DNA from: Planctomycetota bacterium
GTDB lineage: Bacteria > Planctomycetota > UBA1135 > UBA2386
Direction: 5' to 3'
NCBI GenBank assembly: GCA_016793265.1
Contig: JAEUHT010000219.1
Location: forward strand, 1-50,135
DNA: 50,135 bases
A program made the position numbers and the translations under genes. The notes below the pieces were generated by a model. That model was not told where the DNA came from and did not search any database. It saw nothing but the letters and a program-made list of their open reading frames with translations. Position 1 is the stretch's first letter. Every line of letters starts with the position of its first letter. This document shows, one piece after another, positions 34,467 through 42,520 of the stretch.

Positions 34467-35864
34467 ATGCCGCCGACCCGTCGCCACCTGTTGCAGCGCC
34501 TCTGGCACGGCTTCGCCATGCTGCCGCTCGCGCAGCTTGCACCGCGACCCCTGGCCGTGGCGCGACGCGACCCCGACGGCGGCCCGGCCCTCGTGCGCCA
34601 CCACCCGCCGCGCGCGCGCAACGTGATCTTCCTCTACATGGATGGCGGCCCGAGCTGCCAGGACCTGTTCGACTACAAGCCGCGCCTCGCCGCCGACGAT
34701 GGCAAGCCGTTCGCGCTGCCGATGGAACCGACGCAGTTCAACGACAACGGCAACACGCTCGGCCCGCGCGCGAGGTTCCACCGGCGCGGTGACAGCGGCC
34801 AGTGGATCAGCGACCTGCTGCCGCACCTCGCCACGCAGGCCGACCGCCTCTGCGTGGTGCGTTCGATGGTCGCCGACTTCAGCGAGCACACCAACGCCAA
34901 CTACTTCCTGCACACCGGCCACGGCCTGCAGGGGCGAGCCAGCCTCGGCGCCTGGGTCGGCTACGGCCTCGGCAGCGAGGCCCACGACCTGCCTGCGTTC
35001 GTCGTGCTCAACGGCGGCCTGATCCCGCCCGGCGGCGTCGACAACTTCCACTCCGGCTTCTTGCCCGCGCACAGCCAGGGTTCGGTGTTCGCCATGCGAG
35101 GTGCCACGATCGCCGACATCACGCCGCACGAAGCGGCCGCGGCGCAGCGCGCCAAGGCGGCGCTGACGGCGGCGCTCGACGACCACACGCTGCTGCGCGA
35201 CGGCGGCGATCCGGCGCTCGCCGCCGCCATCCACAACCATGAGCTCGCCTTCCGCATGCAGGCCGCGGTGCCCGAGCTGCTCGACCTCGACGGGGAATCG
35301 CCGCGGCTGCGCCGGCTCTACGGCCTCGACGACGACTACGAACCGACCCGCATCTACGCGCGGCAGTGCCTGCTGGCGCGCCGCCTCGTCGAACGTGGCG
35401 TGCGCTTCGTCGAGCTGACCTGCCCCGACACCGGCCACGACCGCTGGGACCAGCACGGCAAGATCGACGCCGGCCTGCGCGACAACTGCCGCATGGTCGA
35501 TCGCCCGATCGCCGCCCTGTTGCAGGACCTCGCCGCCCGCGGCCTGCTCGACGAGACCATCGTCTTGTTCGGCGGCGAGTTCGGTCGCACCCCGTTCGCG
35601 CAAGGCAGCCTCGGTCGTGATCACAACCCGTTCGGCTTCACCATGTGGCTCGCCGGCGGCGGCTTCCGGGCCGGCACCAGCTTCGGCGAGACCGACGAAT
35701 ACGGCTACAAGGCCGTCGTCGATCCGGTCTCGGTGCACGACCTGCACACGACGCTGTTGTGGCAGCTCGGCATCGACCACGAGCGCTTCACCTACCGCTT
35801 CGGTGGTCGCGACCTGCGCCTGACCGATGTCTATGGCCGGGTGTTGCGCGAACTGCTGACCTGA
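34467..35864 (+). CDS. DUF1501 family protein
   Basis: 465 residues, a normal partner of DUF1549/DUF1553 proteins in planctomycetes. The leader PTRRHLLQRLWHGFAMLPLA is Tat-like. Family motifs are FLYMDGGPSCQDLFDYKP, CVVRSMVADFSEHTNANY, VRFVELTCPDTGHDRWDQH, and FGGEFGRTPFAQ followed by GRDHNPFGF near 370-395. The fold is related to alkaline phosphatase/sulfatase-type metalloenzymes; Asp and His residues in those motifs could bind metals, but no activity is established. It begins two bases after the upstream stop and precedes the TIM-barrel gene by 32 bases, so the three genes are likely one operon. Confidence 0.95.
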   Translation: MPPTRRHLLQRLWHGFAMLPLAQLAPRPLAVARRDPDGGPALVRHHPPRARNVIFLYMDGGPSCQDLFDYKPRLAADDGKPFALPMEPTQFNDNGNTLGPRARFHRRGDSGQWISDLLPHLATQADRLCVVRSMVADFSEHTNANYFLHTGHGLQGRASLGAWVGYGLGSEAHDLPAFVVLNGGLIPPGGVDNFHSGFLPAHSQGSVFAMRGATIADITPHEAAAAQRAKAALTAALDDHTLLRDGGDPALAAAIHNHELAFRMQAAVPELLDLDGESPRLRRLYGLDDDYEPTRIYARQCLLARRLVERGVRFVELTCPDTGHDRWDQHGKIDAGLRDNCRMVDRPIAALLQDLAARGLLDETIVLFGGEFGRTPFAQGSLGRDHNPFGFTMWLAGGGFRAGTSFGETDEYGYKAVVDPVSVHDLHTTLLWQLGIDHERFTYRFGGRDLRLTDVYGRVLRELLT

Positions 35865-35896
35865 CGCCGCCGGCCCGCCGCGCTATACCGGCGCCC

Positions 35897-36799
35897 ATGA
35901 CCCTCTCGCGCCGGCAACTGCTCGCCGCGGCCCCCGCCGCGTTCCCCCTGACCAGCAACCTGCTCCCGCATCGGCGCGGCCAGGGCCAGGGCCAAGGCCA
36001 GGGTGCTCCGGCGCGCCCGGCGGCGACGCCGAAGACGCGCTTTGCCGCCAACATCGAGATGTGGTGGGGCAACCTGCCGCTGCTCGATCGCATCCGCAAG
36101 GCGCACGAGCTCGGCTTTCCAGCGATCGAGTTCTGGCCCTGGCGCGGCAAGGACCTCGCCGCCATCGCCGCCCTGACCAAGGAACTCGGCATGGCGGTCG
36201 CGCAGTTCACCGCTTGGGGCTTCTCACCGGGCCTCAACCAGCAGCAGAACCACGCCCGCTTCGTCGCCGAGATCGAAGCCAGCTGTGCGGCGGCGAAGCA
36301 GCTCGACTGCAAGCTGATGACCGTGGTCGGCGGCAACGACGTCAAGGGCATGACGCAGGCCGCAATGCACGAGCAGATCATCGCCGGGCTCGCGCTGGCG
36401 GCCCCGATCGCCGAACGCGAGAACGTGATGCTGATCCTCGAGCCGATGAACGTGCGCGTCGACCACAAGGGGCACTGCCTCTACGGCAGCGAGGCCGCCG
36501 TTCGCATCTGCCGCGCCGTCGCCTCGCCGATGGTCAAGATCAACTGGGACCTCTACCACTGCCACATCAGCGAAGGGGATCTCTGCGGCCACCTGCACGA
36601 CGGCTTCGACCAGCTCGGTTACGTGCAGGTCGCCGACCATCCCGGCCGCACCGAACCGGGCACCGGCGAGATCCACTACCCGCGCGTGCTGCGCGAGCTG
36701 CACGCGCTCGGCTACCGCGGTTTCGTCGGCGTCGAGTGCAATCCGAGCCAGCCCGAGGCCGAGGCCGCCAAGGGGCTGTGGTTCGCCGACCAGTGGTAA
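35897..36799 (+). CDS. Hydroxypyruvate isomerase-like TIM-barrel protein, Tat-type leader
   Basis: 300 residues. The leader SRRQLLAAAPAAFPLTSN suggests twin-arginine export. It is followed by a GQGQGQG low-complexity spacer and the barrel: FAANIEMWWGNLPLLDRIRK, AIEFWPWRGKD, VVGGNDVKGMTQ, LILEPMNVRVDHKGHCL, VKINWDLYHCHISEGDL, and VGVECNPS. Glu in ILEPMN and Glu in GVECNP, with Asp and His between, match the metal and catalytic Glu set of the hydroxypyruvate isomerase/xylose-isomerase-like family. Substrate unknown; sugar or keto-acid isomerisation is likely. It may act in the periplasm on products of the same locus. Confidence 0.9.
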   Translation: MTLSRRQLLAAAPAAFPLTSNLLPHRRGQGQGQGQGAPARPAATPKTRFAANIEMWWGNLPLLDRIRKAHELGFPAIEFWPWRGKDLAAIAALTKELGMAVAQFTAWGFSPGLNQQQNHARFVAEIEASCAAAKQLDCKLMTVVGGNDVKGMTQAAMHEQIIAGLALAAPIAERENVMLILEPMNVRVDHKGHCLYGSEAAVRICRAVASPMVKINWDLYHCHISEGDLCGHLHDGFDQLGYVQVADHPGRTEPGTGEIHYPRVLRELHALGYRGFVGVECNPSQPEAEAAKGLWFADQW

Positions 36800-36930
36800 T
36801 CGGCTGCAGCGCCGGCGCCCGCCCTTCGTGATGGGACGCATTCGCGACGCCGCGGCCGCCTCGGGGCCCTGGCGCACCGGCGACGGCGCCCGACAATGCC
36901 CCCCACCCGGCTCAGCCGCGGCTCACGCCC

Positions 36931-38070
36931 ATGTTCCCGCTCGCCGTGCTGCTGACGTTCCTGCCGCAGGCGCCACCGGTCGCGCCGCCGCCGACTGCGA
37001 GTGAAGCCGTCGCGACCGCCAGCGACGCCGCCTGGGTCGATCCCGAGCTGGCCTCGGCCTGCTGCAAGGCCGCGGATCGGGGCCTGCGCTGGCTGGCGGC
37101 CCGGCAGACCGACGCCGGCTGTTGGGTCGGCCACGTCGGGCACAAGATGCAGGACGACTACGTGCTGCTCGAACAGGCGCAGACCGTCGCGCAGCAGCAG
37201 CGCACCGGCCACGGCCACCTCGGCGTCACCGCCTTGTGCGGCATGGCCTTCCTCGCCGGCGGCCACCTGCCCGACCGCGGCCCCTACGCCCGCCAGGTGC
37301 ATACGATCGAGCAGTACATGCTGCGTTGCGCCAACGAGTCCGGCCTCGTCACCGACAGCGGCACGCGCATGTACAGCCACGCGTTCGCGACGCTGTTCCT
37401 GGCCGAGCTCTACGGCATGGGCGCCACGCCGGCGACGAAGGTCGCCCTCGAGCGCGCCGTCGACCTCATCGTCGACAGCCAGAACGAGTACGGCGGCTGG
37501 CGCTACAACGCCTTCGATCGGGAGATCGACCTCTCGGTCACCGTCTGCCAGGTGCAGGCGCTGCGGGCGGCGCGCAACATCGGCATCCGCGTGCCTGCCG
37601 CCACCATCGACCGCGCCATCGCCTACGTGCAGAAGAGCCGCGTCAGGCAAGGCCCCGACCGCGGGCTCTTCTATTACAAGATCTACGGCCGCGGCGCCTT
37701 CGACAAGCCACGCGAGTACGCCATCAACGCCGCCGCCCTGACCGCCCTGTCGAGCGCGGGCATCCACGAGGCGGAACTCAGCGACCCGGTGCTCGACTTC
37801 CTGGACGCGGAGTATGCCCGGGTGCACCGGCGCGACGGCGAGCACTACTACTACTGGTACGGCAACTACTACGCGGCCCAGGCCTTCTACCAGCACGGCG
37901 GCCGCCGCCTGCGGGCGTTCTACGAACGGCTGGCCCGGGACCTGTTGACGGCGCAGGCTCCGGACGGCCGGTGGAGCAATACGACGGGCCCAGGCGATGA
38001 GATGGCGACCGCGATCGCCTGCATCCTGCTGCAGATGCCGCGCCAGTACCTGCCCATCTTCCAACGCTGA
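36931..38070 (+). CDS. Secreted prenyltransferase/squalene-oxidase-repeat-like (alpha/alpha toroid) protein
   Basis: 379 residues with a short N-terminal hydrophobic signal (FPLAVLLTFLPQAPP). Repeated units with Leu-rich helices and QxxxGGW-like turns occur (WLAARQTDAGCW; IVDSQNEYGGWRYNAFDREI; LTAQAPDGRWSNTTG). They show the helical barrel fold shared by terpene cyclases and bacterial homologues of unknown role. The DxDD-type cyclase motif is not evident, so cyclase activity is unlikely. FDREIDLSVTVCQVQALRAAR fits an anchored surface enzyme or binding protein. The neighbouring gene at 38184 is a barrel protein on the same strand, 113 bases on. Confidence 0.8.
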   Translation: MFPLAVLLTFLPQAPPVAPPPTASEAVATASDAAWVDPELASACCKAADRGLRWLAARQTDAGCWVGHVGHKMQDDYVLLEQAQTVAQQQRTGHGHLGVTALCGMAFLAGGHLPDRGPYARQVHTIEQYMLRCANESGLVTDSGTRMYSHAFATLFLAELYGMGATPATKVALERAVDLIVDSQNEYGGWRYNAFDREIDLSVTVCQVQALRAARNIGIRVPAATIDRAIAYVQKSRVRQGPDRGLFYYKIYGRGAFDKPREYAINAAALTALSSAGIHEAELSDPVLDFLDAEYARVHRRDGEHYYYWYGNYYAAQAFYQHGGRRLRAFYERLARDLLTAQAPDGRWSNTTGPGDEMATAIACILLQMPRQYLPIFQR

Positions 38071-38183
38071 TGCGGGCCGCGGCGGGCCCCGGCGGCGCCT
38101 TCCTTTGCCCTTGATTCCCGTGCCTCGTCGGTGACGATCCGGGCCGGTCAAACTCGTTCTGTCCACCGGTCAGTCCAGGGCGT

Positions 38184-39272
38184 ATGCGCAATCCTCCCGC
38201 ACGTGTCGTTCTCGCCGCGTGCCTCGCGGCCGCTTCCGTAGCCGCGCAGGCACCGGTCTCCCCGTCCCCCGCCGTCGACCCGATCACCGGCGAACGTCCG
38301 GCCAAGGTCCCCGCGGGCTACGCGGCCTCCCCGGCGAGCCTGTTCGATCGCACGATCGTGGGCACGCAGGAGCCCCAGGACTACTCGATGTGGGCCGAGT
38401 ACCGGCGCAACCACGGTGAGTTCGTCGATCGTATGCAGCGCTACGACCCGCAGGTCGAGTTCCGCATCGGCGCCGCGCCGGACCTGGACCTGCGCAACGA
38501 GCCCGGCGAATTCGATCTCTACAACTACGGCGCCGACATCAAGCTGCCCGTGCTGGTGTCGACCGAAGGCTACCTGCTGCTCGGCGGCTACGGCGACACG
38601 CGGCGCTACCTGTTCACGACCGCGGCCGGCAGCCGCGGCAACCCATCCGGCGTGCACCTCGACGACAAGACGCTGACGGGTGCTGGCCTCACCTTCGGCG
38701 CCGGCGTCTTCCTCGACGACAACTGGTTGTTCGAAGCCTACGTGCAGCCCGGCGTGTGGTCGGACCTCGACGCCGGCCTCAAGCACAAGGACTTCGACTT
38801 CCCCGGGCAGGCGCTGTTCACGTGGCGCACGATGCCGGAGTTCTTCTTCAAGTTCGGCGCCCGCTACAACCAGGTCTACCACGACGCGCCGTGGCTGCCG
38901 ATGCTCGGCTTCAGCTGGGAGATCACCGAGGGCTTCCGATTCGACCTGCTGCTGCCCGAGCACCTCGAGTTCTCGTTCTGGCCGACCTCGAACACCGGCA
39001 TCCTGTTCGGTGTCGACGTCGATGGCGGCGAGTACCACGTGCGCACCTCCGCCGCGACCGGCAACCAACAGGGCGACGTGCACGTGCAGGAGATCTCGAC
39101 CTACTTCGGCTGGATGACGCGCTTCAACGAGAGCACCTCGCTGCTGCTGCGCGGTGGCCTCGTCGTCAGCGGCGACTACTACCTGACCACCGGCCGCAAC
39201 AACTTCGACCCTGCCGAGGGCAGCCTGAACCAGGGCCTGTTCGCCGAGGTCTCGTTCGGCTTCGACTTCTGA
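38184..39272 (+). CDS. Outer-membrane beta-barrel-type protein (DUF6268-like)
   Basis: 362 residues with a signal peptide (VVLAACLAAASVAAQAP). The mature part is made of alternating short strands ending in aromatic residues: FRIGAAPDLDLR, VLVSTEGYLLLGGYGDTRRY, LTFGAGVFLDDNWLFEAYVQ, FFFKFGARYNQVYH and the C-terminal AEVSFGFDF. A terminal Phe is typical of outer-membrane barrels. The match to DUF6268 is tentative. No substrate is apparent. The stop codon TGA overlaps the first base of the following hairpin, which probably terminates the transcript. Confidence 0.78.
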   Translation: MRNPPARVVLAACLAAASVAAQAPVSPSPAVDPITGERPAKVPAGYAASPASLFDRTIVGTQEPQDYSMWAEYRRNHGEFVDRMQRYDPQVEFRIGAAPDLDLRNEPGEFDLYNYGADIKLPVLVSTEGYLLLGGYGDTRRYLFTTAAGSRGNPSGVHLDDKTLTGAGLTFGAGVFLDDNWLFEAYVQPGVWSDLDAGLKHKDFDFPGQALFTWRTMPEFFFKFGARYNQVYHDAPWLPMLGFSWEITEGFRFDLLLPEHLEFSFWPTSNTGILFGVDVDGGEYHVRTSAATGNQQGDVHVQEISTYFGWMTRFNESTSLLLRGGLVVSGDYYLTTGRNNFDPAEGSLNQGLFAEVSFGFDF

Positions 39273-39298
39273 TCTTCACCGCCAAGGGCGGTGAAGAT
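39272..39298 (+). terminator. Strong hairpin after the barrel gene
   Basis: A perfect 12-bp inverted repeat: ATCTTCACCGCC at 39272-39283, loop AAG, and GGCGGTGAAGAT at 39287-39298. It begins at the last base of the upstream stop codon. No T-run follows, so classic intrinsic termination is not proven. The convergent rocF gene ends at 39454, so it may serve both strands. It is also the 5' part of the 100-bp repeat listed next. Confidence 0.6.
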
Positions 39299-39441
39299 CA
39301 GCGCTCCCGGGACGCCGCAACGCGTCGACGGCGACAACGCGGAATCAGCCAACTGGCTCCGCTGCGGCGTCGAGGGCACCGCCAAGGGCGGTGAAGATCC
39401 GCGTTCCCGGGACGCCACAACGCGTCGACGGCGACAACGCG
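39277..39441. repeat. Two 65-bp copies spaced exactly 100 bp apart
   Basis: The block at 39277-39341 recurs at 39377-39441 with three base differences by hand comparison. Shared runs include CACCGCCAAGGGCGGTGAAG, TCCCGGGACGCC and AACGCGTCGACGGCGACAAC. Each copy contains the GGCGGTG half of a hairpin; only the first has the full 12-bp stem (the second pairs over 7 bp). Between them lies a unique 35-bp spacer. The region is non-coding between convergent genes. Confidence 0.85.
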
Positions 39442-39453
39442 CATGCAGCCCGG

Positions 39454-40383
39454 TCAGAGGATGCGCTTGCCGAACGCGCTCAGGATGACGTCGACGGCGA
39501 CCTCGCCGGACTGGTTCTTGACGTCGAGGATCGGGTTCAGCTCGGTGACTTCGAGGCTGGTCATGCGGCCGGTGTCGCTGACCATCTCCATCAGCAGGTT
39601 CGCTTCGCGCCAACTGATGCCGCCCTTGACGGGCGTGCCGGTGCCAGGCACGTCGCGTGGGTCCATGCCGTCGAGGTCGAACGACACGTGGAAGCCGGCG
39701 GTGCCGTCGTTGGCGAAGCCGATCGCCTCCTGCATGATCGCCCGCATGCCCCGCTCGTCGACGTCGCGCATCGTGTAGGCGTGCACACCGGACTCACGGA
39801 TCACCTTGCGTTCGATCTCGTCGATGTCGCGGATGCCGATCAGGCAGACGTTGCGCGGTTCGACCTTCGGCTTGAAGCCACCCATCTCGACCAGCAGCGG
39901 ATGGCCCATGCCGATGTTCGTGGCGAGCGGCATGCCGTGGATGTTGCCGGTCGGCGAGATGTCCGGCGTGTTCATGTCACCGTGGGCATCGACCCAGATC
40001 AGGCCGATCTTCTGGCCGCGGTTGCGGAAGTGCTCGGCGACGCCGGCGACGGTGCCGATGGCGATGCTATGGTCGCCACCGAGCACGATCGGCACCTCAC
40101 CGAGTTCGAGCGAACGGCGCACCCGCAGCCGCAGACGGTTGCAGACGTGGTAGATCGGCTCTAGGTAGCGCGCGCTCGGCCGGCCAGGGTCGCGCGTCTC
40201 CGGAGCCGGCACACCGACATCGCCGTCGTCCTCGACCTGGAATCCGAGCTGGCGCAGCCCTTGGGTGACGCCGGCGATGCGGATCGCCGACGGGCCCATG
40301 TCGACACCGCGGCGGCCGGCGCCGAGGTCCATCGGCACACCGACGAGCCGCACGATGCGGGGAACGGAAGGAAGGTCGCTCAT
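39454..40383 (-). CDS. rocF: Arginase
   Basis: 309 residues from ATG 40381-40383. It matches bacterial arginase closely. Manganese ligands are visible in GGDHSIAIGTVAG, WVDAHGDMNTP, NIHGMPLAT and FDLDGMDPRDVPGTGTPV. RRGVDMGPSAIRIAG lies near the start, and NPILDVKNQSGEVAV near the end is arginase-like rather than agmatinase-like. It hydrolyses arginine to ornithine and urea. It is the last gene of the ltaE-manB-SAM hydrolase-rocF run, 14 bases after the SAM hydrolase gene. A longer frame upstream overlaps that gene in another phase and was rejected. Confidence 0.95.
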   Translation of the reverse strand: MSDLPSVPRIVRLVGVPMDLGAGRRGVDMGPSAIRIAGVTQGLRQLGFQVEDDGDVGVPAPETRDPGRPSARYLEPIYHVCNRLRLRVRRSLELGEVPIVLGGDHSIAIGTVAGVAEHFRNRGQKIGLIWVDAHGDMNTPDISPTGNIHGMPLATNIGMGHPLLVEMGGFKPKVEPRNVCLIGIRDIDEIERKVIRESGVHAYTMRDVDERGMRAIMQEAIGFANDGTAGFHVSFDLDGMDPRDVPGTGTPVKGGISWREANLLMEMVSDTGRMTSLEVTELNPILDVKNQSGEVAVDVILSAFGKRIL

Positions 40384-40397
40384 GCGGAGCCGACAGT

Positions 40398-41162
40398 CTA
40401 CGGCCGGAGCAGCCGGATCGTCGCGCCCGTTCCGGCGCCCAGGGTGGCGGCCGCACTGCCCTGGTTCTGGGCGATCTCGAGCAGGCCGAACGAGCCGACG
40501 TAGGCCAGCAGGGCCCCGGCGGCGACGTCCTGGTAGGTGCCGACCAGCGGCACCTGTTGCGCCCCCACCACCACCCCACGCACGCCGTCGAGCGCCGCGG
40601 CCGGCACGTTGCTCACGAGGTTGCCGTAGTGGTCGACCCAGAGCACGTGCGGCGTCGCTGCCGACGGCGCCAGCAGCGCCGGATCGCTGATGCGCGGACC
40701 GAGCGCGGTGAAGCCATACCGACCGCTCGCCAGCCAGGCTGCCACCGGCGCCATCAGGTCGCGGCCGTGGAACGTGCGCGACTCCGCAGAGAGCCCGAGG
40801 TGCTCGACGTCGATGGCGCGCACCTCGGCTTCGCCGGCGGTCTGCAGCACCCGACTGACGAGGCCGTTGTCGGGGCCGATCCAGTAGCACTGCTCTGCCG
40901 CGACGGCGAGCAGGCGCCGCGTGGTGCCGACCCCGGGATCGACGACGCCGACGTGCACGGTGCCGGCGGGGAAGCGGGCGACGGCGGCGCCCCACACGAA
41001 GGCGCCGGCCGCGACCTGATGCGGCGGCACGCCGTGGCAGAGGTCGATCACCTGCACCTTCGGGCTCGCCCGCAGCAAGGCGCCCTTGAGCAGGCCGACG
41101 TAGGGGTCGCTGAGGCCAAAGTCGCTCAGCAACGTCACGCAACCGGTCGGGCGGGCGAACAT
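40398..41162 (-). CDS. S-adenosyl-L-methionine hydrolase (adenosine-forming), DUF62 family
   Basis: 254 residues. DUF62 signatures: TLLSDFGLSDPYVGLLKGAL near 10-29, VIDLCHGVPPHQVAAGAFVW, GTVHVGVVDPGVGTTRR, GPDNGLVS, FHGRDLMAPVAAWLASG, and VDHYGNLVSNV. The conserved Asp, Arg-Asp and His residues (DFG, GRD, DHYGN) belong to the SAM-binding and water-activating site. The enzyme cleaves SAM to adenosine and methionine; some relatives (fluorinases and chlorinases) use halide, but nothing here points to halogenation. It is seven bases after the manB gene. It is not essential to the pathway of its neighbours. Confidence 0.94.
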   Translation of the reverse strand: MFARPTGCVTLLSDFGLSDPYVGLLKGALLRASPKVQVIDLCHGVPPHQVAAGAFVWGAAVARFPAGTVHVGVVDPGVGTTRRLLAVAAEQCYWIGPDNGLVSRVLQTAGEAEVRAIDVEHLGLSAESRTFHGRDLMAPVAAWLASGRYGFTALGPRISDPALLAPSAATPHVLWVDHYGNLVSNVPAAALDGVRGVVVGAQQVPLVGTYQDVAAGALLAYVGSFGLLEIAQNQGSAAATLGAGTGATIRLLRP

Positions 41163-41169
41163 GGTGCGG

Positions 41170-42507
41170 CTAGTGGTCGGCCGGGTGGCCGAGCATCGCG
41201 AACAGCTCGTCGCGCTTCTGCTCCATGAGCTGCTTCGTATCGGCCTCCAGGCACAGCCGCAGGAACGGCTCGGTGTTGCTCGGCCGCACGTTCACCCACC
41301 ACGTCGGGTAGGTCACGGTGATGCCGTCGAGCCAATCGATCGTGGCATCGGCGTAGCGCTTGCCGATCTGCTGCATCAGGCCCTGCTTGTCCTCGACCTT
41401 GAAGTTGATCTCACCGGTGCCGTGGTACTTGCGCAGCGCGTCGGCAGCCTGTTTGAGCGTCTTCTTCTCCTGGCTGAGCTGGTTCATCACCAGGATCGCC
41501 GCCAGCACCCCGCAGTCGGTGTAGAAGTTCTCGGCGAAGTAGAAGTGGCCCGACAGCTCGCCGCCGCCGATGCAGTCCTGCTTGCGCATCGTCTCCTTCA
41601 TGAACGAGTGGCCGACGCGTTCGCGCACCGGTCGCCCGCCGAGCTTGACGATCTCCTCCTTGACCACCTTCGACGACCGCAGGTCGTAGATGATGCCCTT
41701 GCCTGGATGCCGCTGCAGCATGCCGCGCGCGAGGATCACCGTGACCAGGTCGGCGTGCACCGTGCGGCCGTCTTCGTCGACGAACGCGCAGCGATCGGCG
41801 TCGCCGTCGAAGGCGAGCCCGAGCGGCGCCTTGTGCTTCTTGACCAGGTGGCGCAGATCGTCGAGGTTCGACTCCTTGAGCGGGTTGGCTTCGTGGTTCG
41901 GGAAGGTGCCGTCGAGCTGTTCGTAGAGCGGCACCACTTCGAGGCCCTCGATGGCGCGGAAGATCTCGGGCGACTCGTTGGCGCCCATGCCGTTGGCATA
42001 GTCGACGCAGATCTTCATCGGCGTGATGCCCTTGGCGAAGGACGCGATGTGCCGCACCCAGTCGGCCTTCAGGTCGACGCGGTCGCGTTTGCCGCGGCGA
42101 TCCGCGGGCTTCGGGTCGCCTTGGGCGACGAGCCGCTCGATGTCCTTGATGCCGGTGTCGCCCGACATCGGTCGAGCCTCGGCGCGGCAGAGCTTGAAGC
42201 CGATGTACTGCTTCGGATTGTGCGACGCGGTGACGGCGAGACCACCGTCGCAGGGCAGCTTGCCGATCGCATAGTAGACCATGGGCGTCGAGGCCAAGCC
42301 GATGTCGACGACGTCGCAGCCCTGGCTCAGCATGCCGTCGATGACGGCGTCCTGGATCTCGGGCGCCATCGTGCGCATGTCGCGGCCGACGACGAGGCGT
42401 TTGGCGCCAAGGAAGCGCACCATCGCCGCGCCGATGCGGAAGGCGATGCGCTTGTCGATCTGGTCGGGGTAGGTGCCGCGGATGTCGTAGGCCTTGAAGA
42501 TGCTCAC
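41170..42507 (-). CDS. manB: Phosphomannomutase/phosphoglucomutase
   Basis: 445 residues with all four alpha-D-phosphohexomutase regions: AYDIRGTYPDQI at the start, the phosphoserine loop TASHNPKQYIGFKL at 93-106 (Ser95), metal loop AFDGDADRCAFVD near 245-257, sugar loop GGGELSGHFYFAE near 320-332, and phosphate loop RPSNTEPFLRL near the end. It interconverts mannose-1- and -6-phosphate or the glucose equivalents for glycan precursor synthesis. Which sugar is preferred cannot be told by eye. It is 13 bases after the threonine aldolase gene in one operon. Confidence 0.96.
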   Translation of the reverse strand: MSIFKAYDIRGTYPDQIDKRIAFRIGAAMVRFLGAKRLVVGRDMRTMAPEIQDAVIDGMLSQGCDVVDIGLASTPMVYYAIGKLPCDGGLAVTASHNPKQYIGFKLCRAEARPMSGDTGIKDIERLVAQGDPKPADRRGKRDRVDLKADWVRHIASFAKGITPMKICVDYANGMGANESPEIFRAIEGLEVVPLYEQLDGTFPNHEANPLKESNLDDLRHLVKKHKAPLGLAFDGDADRCAFVDEDGRTVHADLVTVILARGMLQRHPGKGIIYDLRSSKVVKEEIVKLGGRPVRERVGHSFMKETMRKQDCIGGGELSGHFYFAENFYTDCGVLAAILVMNQLSQEKKTLKQAADALRKYHGTGEINFKVEDKQGLMQQIGKRYADATIDWLDGITVTYPTWWVNVRPSNTEPFLRLCLEADTKQLMEQKRDELFAMLGHPADH

Positions 42508-42520
42508 GGTCTGGTTCCTT

